Origin: Ignavibacteriales bacterium
Lineage (GTDB): Bacteria; Bacteroidota; Ignavibacteria; UBA10030; SZUA-254
Assembly: GCA_016207985.1 (NCBI GenBank)
Contig: JACQYX010000174.1
Location: 1-5,284, forward strand
Length of the DNA: 5,284 nt
Direction of reading: 5' to 3'
The notes beneath the pieces were generated by a model, which worked only from the letters and a program-made list of their open reading frames with translations, was not told the origin of the DNA and did not search any database. The position numbers were made by a program, and so were the translations under genes. Below are positions 1-4,454 of the stretch, piece after piece; the stretch's first letter is position 1; each line of letters starts with the position of its first letter.

Positions 1-181
1 TTGGTTTGATAATCTCGGAAAGCGGTTGGCAACCGATTGGCTTATCGCACGCCGCTTGAAATGCCTCCTCTAAATTTTGAATCGGCTCTTGATACTTTTG
101 TTTGATTACATGCCAATTCGCAAGCGATGGATCGGCATCGAGTTGTATGCTTCCCTTGCCGTATGAAATTGGAATGACCAT
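1..181 (-). CDS. LarA-like (nickel-dependent lactate racemase family) protein, N-terminal fragment
   Basis: The first 60 codons of a gene that continues past the left edge. The protein starts MVIPISYGKGSIQLD and later shows a stretch LEEAFQAACDKPIGCQPLSEIIKP. This layout (a short YGKG beta-strand opening, then 'aL..PiGs.pL.e' before the first Rossmann-like strand) matches the N-terminus of the LarA/DUF2088 family, whose characterised member interconverts D- and L-lactate using a nickel-pincer cofactor; other members act on other 2-hydroxy acids. The catalytic histidines and cofactor-tethering lysine of the family lie beyond the edge, so substrate and activity cannot be judged. The ATG at 181-179 overlaps the tyrS stop as TAATG, and an AAGGTGG Shine-Dalgarno-like sequence (186-192) lies 4 nt upstream inside tyrS. 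This supports the start and translational coupling to tyrS. Family assignment is by recall of the N-terminal pattern only. Confidence 0.72.
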   Translation of the reverse strand, partial: MVIPISYGKGSIQLDADPSLANWHVIKQKYQEPIQNLEEAFQAACDKPIGCQPLSEIIKP

Positions 182-1455
182 TACACCACCTTCACCAACC
201 AATAATTCCTTGCACCTTTCCTTAGTACAATAAACTTGCCGTGGAATGCATCGGCAAGAGTAATTTTTTTCTCTACGTCAGCGACACGAATGTTTTCGAG
301 ATAAATCCCGCCACCCTGAATTGCGCGGCGGGCTTCGCCTTTTGATCTTGCAACACCAGCAGTGACCATCAGCTCAATCAACGGCATACCTGCACCACCA
401 AGCTGATCTTTTGGAATTTCTGTAGATGGAACATCACTGAAAATATCTAACAATTCTTCCTCACTAACATCCTTTATCTCACCGCCGAAGAATATTTTTG
501 ATGCCTTCACTGCCGGATCGAGTGCAATATCGCCGTGAAGCATCCTCGTTACTTCTTGTGCAAGTGTTATCTGGGCTTCACGTTTCTCCGGCGATGTGCT
601 TGTTACCTTTTCAAGCTCTTTTATTTGTTCTTCAGGAAGAAGTGTGAAGAACTTCAAATACTGGATTACATCCCGGTCAGCTGTATTGTACCAGTATTGA
701 TAGAATCTATAAGGGGATGTCAGTTCCGAGTCGAGCCATATAGTTCCGCCTTCCGTCTTGCCAAACTTCACACCTGATGAAGTCGTTATCAAGGGGAAGA
801 CAATACCATATGCTTCGGCAGAACGCAATCGTCGGATGAGATCGATGCCGGAAGTAATATTTCCCCACTGGTCACTCCCTCCCATTTGAAGTGTGCATTT
901 GTATCTGTCGTACAGGATCAGATAATCGTACGATTGCAAAAGTGAGTAGCTAAATTCGGTAAACGACATCCCCTGTTCCTGCTCGATGCGTGCTTTCACA
1001 GATTCCTTTGCAAGCATCTCGTTCACCGAGAAATGTTTTCCAACATCCCGCAGAAATTCCATCATCGAGATCTTCGTCAGCCAATCTGCATTGTTCACGA
1101 GTTCGGCAGGATTATTCTTGGCATTAAAATCTAAAAATTGTGAAAGCTGTTTTTTGATTCCCTCAAGATTCGATTCGATCTCTTCCAATGATAAAAGTTT
1201 TCTCTCTTGTGTCTTGCCGCTCGGATCACCTACCATACCCGTCCCGCCGCCAGCAATCGCAATCGGGATATGACCCGCACGCTGGAAATGAACGAGTCCC
1301 ATAATTGGTAATAGCGAACCGATGTGTAAACTGGAGGCAGTCGGATCAAAACCAATATACGCTGTTACCTGATTTTCTAACAGATGCTTTTCAACTCCCG
1401 GTGTGTAGGAATGAACAAAACCACGCCATTCTAATTCTTTGAAAAAATTATGCAT
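181..1455 (-). CDS. tyrS: Tyrosyl-tRNA synthetase (TyrRS)
   Basis: Cytoplasmic class I aminoacyl-tRNA synthetase that charges tRNA-Tyr with tyrosine using ATP. The 424-residue length is normal for bacterial TyrRS. Visible landmarks: tyrosine/ATP pocket AYIGFDPTASSLHIGS (residues 32-47, the HIGH-motif counterpart at 44-47 reading HIGS), GDPSGK (76-81), the tyrosine-binding helix with Tyr170, Gln174 and Asp177, GGSDQWGNI (192-200), and the KMSKS counterpart KFGKT (230-234). The C-terminal S4 RNA-binding domain is at about 355-415 (GMPLIELMVTAGVARSKGEARRAI). The ATG at 1455 is preceded by an AAGGAA Shine-Dalgarno (plus-strand 1461-1466) with 5 nt spacing, which fixes the start. It is followed, with a TAATG overlap, by the LarA-like gene, and is divergent from the membrane-protein gene, with only 40 bp between the starts. 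The promoter of tyrS is not obvious; given the tight gap it may lie within the 5' end of the divergent gene. The only oddity is Ser at the last HIGH position. Confidence 0.97.
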   Translation of the reverse strand: MHNFFKELEWRGFVHSYTPGVEKHLLENQVTAYIGFDPTASSLHIGSLLPIMGLVHFQRAGHIPIAIAGGGTGMVGDPSGKTQERKLLSLEEIESNLEGIKKQLSQFLDFNAKNNPAELVNNADWLTKISMMEFLRDVGKHFSVNEMLAKESVKARIEQEQGMSFTEFSYSLLQSYDYLILYDRYKCTLQMGGSDQWGNITSGIDLIRRLRSAEAYGIVFPLITTSSGVKFGKTEGGTIWLDSELTSPYRFYQYWYNTADRDVIQYLKFFTLLPEEQIKELEKVTSTSPEKREAQITLAQEVTRMLHGDIALDPAVKASKIFFGGEIKDVSEEELLDIFSDVPSTEIPKDQLGGAGMPLIELMVTAGVARSKGEARRAIQGGGIYLENIRVADVEKKITLADAFHGKFIVLRKGARNYWLVKVV

Positions 1456-1465
1456 TCAAATTCCT

Positions 1466-1471
1466 TATAAT
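1466..1471 (+). promoter_or_regulatory. Candidate -10 element (TATAAT) for the divergent membrane-protein gene
   Basis: A perfect TATAAT lies 24 bp upstream of the ATG at 1496. A TTGAAA (1439-1444) resembles a -35 box, but the spacing is 21 bp, too long for a standard sigma-70 promoter although tolerated by the looser Bacteroidota-type promoters. A transcript from here would have only about 15-20 nt of leader. The element abuts the tyrS Shine-Dalgarno on the opposite strand (they share base 1466). Assigned by motif and position alone. Confidence 0.4.
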
Positions 1472-1495
1472 TTCTTGTATGCTTTATGAAAAAAT

Positions 1496-2101
1496 ATGGC
1501 ACTTAGAGAAGACGAACCAAAACATACATTGCAAATATTACTGAAGCTGGGAATTCCATCCTTCCTCCTTGCCGTTATACTTTCAACCATCACTCATCAA
1601 CTGGCACATTTAGGAGCGGCAAAATTAACAATCCCATCGACTATCGACATCATGGCAAATGACGGTAATCTCGATACGATCCATTCCGGTCATCCGTTCG
1701 CTTCGGCAGCCGGACCGATATGGACTTTCTTCTTGGCGCTCGTTTCGTTCGGATTTTTTCTCCGCTATCCCCGCAATCTATTTGCTGCATCGATGGCTTT
1801 CGTCAATGCAAGCTCACGGGTAACGGAAACGATCTCGGTTTTCTTTCAACTTCTTTTTCATAACAAGACAACTATGATCGTTGATGAAAGTCTATCACTT
1901 GCATTGATTCCCTTGAAGGATCCGACGATCTCGATTGTAATGATGTGTTTCTTCTCAATCATCACGCTCTATCTAACTATTATCGTCGTACACGACTTGA
2001 AAACTGTACCATGGAAATGGTTAGTTGCTCTTGTTTTGTTTTTGATTCTCGGACCATTAGAGAATATTATTTGGGATGTAGCTGCACCGCTCGTATTATA
2101 G
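1496..2101 (+). CDS. Polytopic membrane protein, M50 metalloprotease-like with degenerate HQxxH motif
   Basis: A 201-residue protein of unknown function, predicted to sit in the cytoplasmic membrane. Hydrophobic segments are at about 15-33, 72-89, 95-121, 142-166 and 172-188. The end of the first carries HQLAH (34-38), and the next begins with GHPFASAAGP (65-74). An HExxH in the first membrane helix followed by a loop and an 'AGP' helix is the architecture of M50/site-2-protease-like families, and the acidic pair Asp130-Glu131 before a 'lgl.LkdP'-like loop is reminiscent of related uncharacterised membrane proteins. Here the catalytic glutamate is glutamine, so, if the kinship is right, the protein is probably not an active protease; the two histidines remain. 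This is inference from motif spacing. The ATG at 1496 is the only start that keeps the whole first helix; no clear Shine-Dalgarno precedes it. It is divergent from tyrS and convergent with hpnE, and stands alone as a transcription unit. No signal peptide is evident. Confidence 0.75.
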   Translation: MALREDEPKHTLQILLKLGIPSFLLAVILSTITHQLAHLGAAKLTIPSTIDIMANDGNLDTIHSGHPFASAAGPIWTFFLALVSFGFFLRYPRNLFAASMAFVNASSRVTETISVFFQLLFHNKTTMIVDESLSLALIPLKDPTISIVMMCFFSIITLYLTIIVVHDLKTVPWKWLVALVLFLILGPLENIIWDVAAPLVL

Positions 2102-2154
2102 AAATCCTCACATCTCCGATTAAGAAAATGAGACATCTGAATAATAGAATAAGA

Positions 2155-2181
2155 GTCATGGTTAGCCTGTCGAACTATGAC
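2155..2181. repeat. Palindromic intergenic repeat, copy 1
   Basis: GTCATGGTT (2155-2163) pairs with AACTATGAC (2173-2181) across a 9-nt loop, giving 9 pairs, one a G-T wobble. The core AGCCTGTCGAA is nearly identical to the reverse complement of copy 2 (AGCTTGTCGAA). Repeats of this general form, a GTCA...TGAC palindrome around a GAGCTTGTCGAA-like core, are common between genes in several environmental bacterial genomes. It may also help end minus-strand transcription from hpnE, but only a T-rich stretch, not a clean T-run, follows on that strand. Confidence 0.65.
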
Positions 2182-2195
2182 GTTATCATCCAATT

Positions 2196-2228
2196 TCACG
2201 CTTCGACAAGCTCAGCGTGACAATTTTT
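2196..2228 (+). terminator. Palindromic repeat copy 2, possible rho-independent terminator
   Basis: TCACGCT (2196-2202) and AGCGTGA (2214-2220) form a perfect 7-bp stem around an 11-nt loop TCGACAAGCTC; a run of five T follows at 2224-2228, three bases after the stem. This lies about 95 bp after the stop of the plus-strand membrane-protein gene and could end its transcript. The same bases read on the minus strand are a second member of the repeat family of copy 1, in opposite orientation. The stem is short and the loop large, so termination efficiency is uncertain; the inverted repeat itself is certain. Confidence 0.5.
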
Positions 2229-2264
2229 AGTATTGTTAAAGAATTTTTCAGAGGTCTTAAAATA

Positions 2265-3521
2265 TTACTTCAAAAGATCTGCCGCTCTGAAGCCGCTCAT
2301 AACTGCACCTTCGATGGTTGCAGGTAATCCTGTATTCGTCCAATCACCAGCTAAATAAAAATTCCGTATAGATGTTTCAGATGGAGGACGAAATTTTTCA
2401 ATTTCATTTGTTGCTGAGAATGTCGCCCGCTTCTCCTTAATAATGACTGAATGTATTAATTTAGTTTCCCGGCTTTCAGGAAAAACCTCACGAATTTCCC
2501 GGAGAGCAAGTGCAATCAATTTTTCTTTTGTGAGATCGATGTCCTCAAATGCCCCACTAATCACAGCAGATATAAAGCCCGTCGGTTTATCTTCTTTCAT
2601 TATCGTCCTTCTATCGAAAATCCACTGCAGATGTCGGTCAATCAAACCGATGTAATCAACATCCATGAAATTCTTGTCGAACCAGAGATGGAAAGAAACG
2701 ATCGGAGATGACTCAAAATTATCCATGGCTTTATATTTACTCCCATCTTTCAATCGAATAGAAGCGACCTTATCCCCATAAACTTCGATTGAATCAACCT
2801 CTGTGTTCAAAAATATCTTCCCATGATTACGATTGAACAATTTTTCTGCTTGCTCAACGTAAAGTTCAGTTTGTCCCACAGTCGGTATGAGAACGGCAGA
2901 GTCGGATTTTTTACCGAGGAATGCAGCTCGCAGCGAACGAGCAAATAAAAGTGCGGAAGCTTTCTCAGGTCTTTCATTCATTACCGAGATGGCAATCGGA
3001 TACCATAATGTTTTTTTTGTTTCCGATGATTGGCTAAGACTATCTAACCATTGATCGATTGTGAGCGATGAAAGTTTCTCTTCGAGTTCATCACTCCATC
3101 CGCCTGAGGCGGAGCTCAACTCCAATCCAACTTTTAATAAGTGTCGACGATCCTTGAATGATAACAGCTTGAATTTCAGCATTCCTGCTGTGAGATGAAA
3201 TGGTTTCGGTAACGAGGACACTTGAAAAATTGCTCTGCCTCGCTGTGGGTGATAGAATGGAAGACTGAGCAGCGGTTCCCGCTTCAGTAAATGTTCTGTT
3301 CCGATGATTTCAAGATACTCAAGAAGATTATGATACGCACCGAGAAGTACATGCTGTCCGTTATCGACGATATCACCCGTCTTCTTATCAATGTAAGAAT
3401 AACATCTACCTCCTAACATTGGCGATTTCTCGAACAGAGCCACACGCATACCCATTAAGGATAACTTTACAGCAGCTGCAAGACCGCTTAATCCGCCACC
3501 GATTATTATGACATCATACAT
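2265..3521 (-). CDS. hpnE: Hydroxysqualene dehydroxylase (squalene-associated FAD-dependent desaturase family)
   Basis: Third enzyme of the bacterial squalene route: reduces hydroxysqualene to squalene with FAD. The 418-residue protein opens with a dinucleotide-binding motif, GGGLSG (8-13), with Glu31 at the end of the second strand, then LGGRCYSY (37-44) and the family-typical VDNGQHVLLGAYHN (52-65). Downstream are SSPIVSFHLWFD (271-282), LQWIFDRR (298-305) and the C-terminal FAD motif FYLAGDWTNTGLPATIEGA (388-406). Position after hpnC and hpnD confirms the identity against carotenoid desaturases and amine oxidases of the same fold. Between KDGSKYKA (258-265) and MDNFESSPIV (266-275) the usual 'aD.visAvP......LLP' stretch of about 30 residues is missing, although the frame is unbroken on both sides; activity is therefore in question. 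Residues 137-141 (SASGG) are encoded by a perfect palindrome. The ATG at 3521 gives the standard N-terminus; no Shine-Dalgarno is visible, the upstream DNA being tandem repeats. Confidence 0.9.
   Translation of the reverse strand: MYDVIIIGGGLSGLAAAVKLSLMGMRVALFEKSPMLGGRCYSYIDKKTGDIVDNGQHVLLGAYHNLLEYLEIIGTEHLLKREPLLSLPFYHPQRGRAIFQVSSLPKPFHLTAGMLKFKLLSFKDRRHLLKVGLELSSASGGWSDELEEKLSSLTIDQWLDSLSQSSETKKTLWYPIAISVMNERPEKASALLFARSLRAAFLGKKSDSAVLIPTVGQTELYVEQAEKLFNRNHGKIFLNTEVDSIEVYGDKVASIRLKDGSKYKAMDNFESSPIVSFHLWFDKNFMDVDYIGLIDRHLQWIFDRRTIMKEDKPTGFISAVISGAFEDIDLTKEKLIALALREIREVFPESRETKLIHSVIIKEKRATFSATNEIEKFRPPSETSIRNFYLAGDWTNTGLPATIEGAVMSGFRAADLLK
3099..3113. repeat. Perfect 15-nt palindrome inside hpnE
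   Basis: TCCGCCTGAGGCGGA: two 7-nt arms around a single central base, strikingly GC-rich (11 of 15) against the AT-rich surroundings. It falls exactly on five codons of hpnE (TCC GCC TCA GGC GGA on the minus strand, Ser137-Gly141), within a serine/glycine-rich, probably loop segment LSSASGGWSDE. It may be part of a mobile palindromic repeat tolerated in frame; one copy alone does not prove that. Confidence 0.6.
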
Positions 3522-3529
3522 CTATTTTA

Positions 3530-3557
3530 GATTTTGGATTTCGGATTTAAGATTTGA
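3530..3557. repeat. 7-bp tandem repeat (GATTTNN x4) between hpnE and hpnD
   Basis: Four consecutive 7-bp units: GATTTTG, GATTTCG, GATTTAA, GATTTGA, starting at 3530, 3537, 3544 and 3551; a degenerate fifth unit (TATTTTA) precedes at 3523. It occupies the place where the hpnE ribosome-binding region would be (it ends 8 bases before the ATG on the minus strand) and contains no Shine-Dalgarno sequence. Such GATTT-iterated spacers are a recurrent kind of low-complexity intergenic DNA. Changes in unit number would alter the hpnD-hpnE spacing but not any reading frame. Confidence 0.75.
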
Positions 3558-3566
3558 AATTAATAA

Positions 3567-3591
3567 TTAACCATTTAACAAATTAACCATT
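3567..3591. repeat. 8-bp tandem repeat (TTAACCAT-type, 3 units) between hpnE and hpnD
   Basis: Three 8-bp units TTAACCAT, TTAACAAA, TTAACCAT followed by a further T; the outer units extend to an 11-bp direct repeat AATTAACCATT (3565-3575 and 3581-3591). It lies just after the hpnD stop codon. With the adjacent 7-bp repeats it fills nearly all of the 78-bp intergenic gap. No terminator hairpin is seen here, so read-through from hpnD into hpnE is plausible. Confidence 0.7.
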
Positions 3592-3599
3592 CACTGCTA

Positions 3600-4454
3600 T
3601 CATCTCCCAAGCATCCTTTGTTTGATCCAATATTTCATCGCGATAGCAAATTGTAGAATGCGAGGCAGTGTAACATTTTTACTGAAGACATTGTAATCGG
3701 CTTCTTTTATTCTAAGAAGTGTATGGAAATAAATTCTCTCCATTATCTTGGCGGCAAACATTACCCGACGGTCCTCTCTGGGGAGTGTTTCCTGGGCTTT
3801 CTGAAAATATTCCTCCGCTCGATGTGCCTGGTATTCCATCATCTTCCGAAACGAATCTGAATACCGAGATGATATTAACTCCGCTTCAGAATAACTGAAT
3901 CGTCTTAGGTCTTCTTGAGGGATGTATATTCTTCCGTACTTGGCGTCAATCCCGACATCCCGAATAATATTTGTTAGCTGGAGGGCTATACCGAGATTGA
4001 TCGCATACTCTTTTGTTTTCTCATTTCGAGGTCCGAATATTCCTAAACTCATCAATCCAACCGTCGATGCGACAAGATAACAGTACTCTTTCAGCTCCTC
4101 GAAAGTCTCGTATCGATTTTTCACCAAATCCATTTCCACTCCCTTGAGAAGCTCGTAAAAATGTACAACAGGAATCTTGAATCGTTTAGCGACGTTGTTT
4201 AACTGATTGAGTATTTGATAGCTGGATGTTCCATTGAGTGCCCGTTCTAATTCGCCCCGCCATTTCCGAAGAATCTCAACTTTACTATTGACATCTTTCT
4301 CGTTATCCACAATATCATCGGTAGTACGGCAGAAAGCATACACTGTTTTCAATGCGTCACGCTTCCGCTTTGGAAGGAAGGAGAATGAAAAGTAGAAACT
4401 TGTCTTACTTTCCTTTAGTCCGACTGTGTTTATAATTGCTAAGTCAGATCCCAT
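3600..4454 (-). CDS. hpnD: Presqualene diphosphate synthase
   Basis: First committed enzyme of bacterial squalene synthesis: joins two farnesyl diphosphates head-to-head into presqualene diphosphate, Mg2+-dependent. It is an all-alpha trans-isoprenyl diphosphate synthase (squalene/phytoene synthase family) of 284 residues, the usual size for HpnD. Visible: SFYFSFSFLPKRKRDA (19-34), first aspartate-rich motif DDIVD (46-50), KGVEMDL (104-110), the RYETFEELKEYCYLVASTVGLM segment (114-135), and second aspartate-rich motif within QLTNIIRDVGID (159-170), followed by GRIYIP (174-179). 'NIIRDVG.D' separates it from the HpnC-type 'NFWQDV' of the upstream gene. The ATG at 4454 lies inside the end of hpnC (16-nt overlap), with GGAAAG four bases upstream as ribosome-binding site, so translation is probably coupled. 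A phytoene synthase reading is less likely given hpnC and hpnE on either side. Confidence 0.93.
   Translation of the reverse strand: MGSDLAIINTVGLKESKTSFYFSFSFLPKRKRDALKTVYAFCRTTDDIVDNEKDVNSKVEILRKWRGELERALNGTSSYQILNQLNNVAKRFKIPVVHFYELLKGVEMDLVKNRYETFEELKEYCYLVASTVGLMSLGIFGPRNEKTKEYAINLGIALQLTNIIRDVGIDAKYGRIYIPQEDLRRFSYSEAELISSRYSDSFRKMMEYQAHRAEEYFQKAQETLPREDRRVMFAAKIMERIYFHTLLRIKEADYNVFSKNVTLPRILQFAIAMKYWIKQRMLGR

Noticed and set aside
535..1273. Open frames on the plus strand across tyrS
   Set aside because: They are antisense to well-conserved TyrRS motifs, have no recognisable domains, and their sequences follow from the coding constraints of tyrS.
1486..1506. Six-codon mini-ORF (MKKYGT) overlapping the start of the membrane-protein gene
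   Set aside because: No Shine-Dalgarno and too short to separate from chance; possible leader peptide but nothing supports it.
1945..2220. Overlapping open frames on both strands at the 3' end of the membrane-protein gene, running into the intergenic repeats
   Set aside because: They overlap the membrane gene out of frame or antisense, extend into palindromic repeats, and show no domain or ribosome-binding site.
3530..3591. CRISPR-like array in the hpnD-hpnE gap
   Set aside because: The units are 7-8 bp and directly adjacent, with no spacers; this is a simple tandem repeat.
4439..4454. hpnC and hpnD as halves of one frameshifted gene
   Set aside because: Each has its own pair of aspartate-rich motifs and near-full length, and their motifs are of different family types; the 16-nt overlap is ordinary operon coupling.
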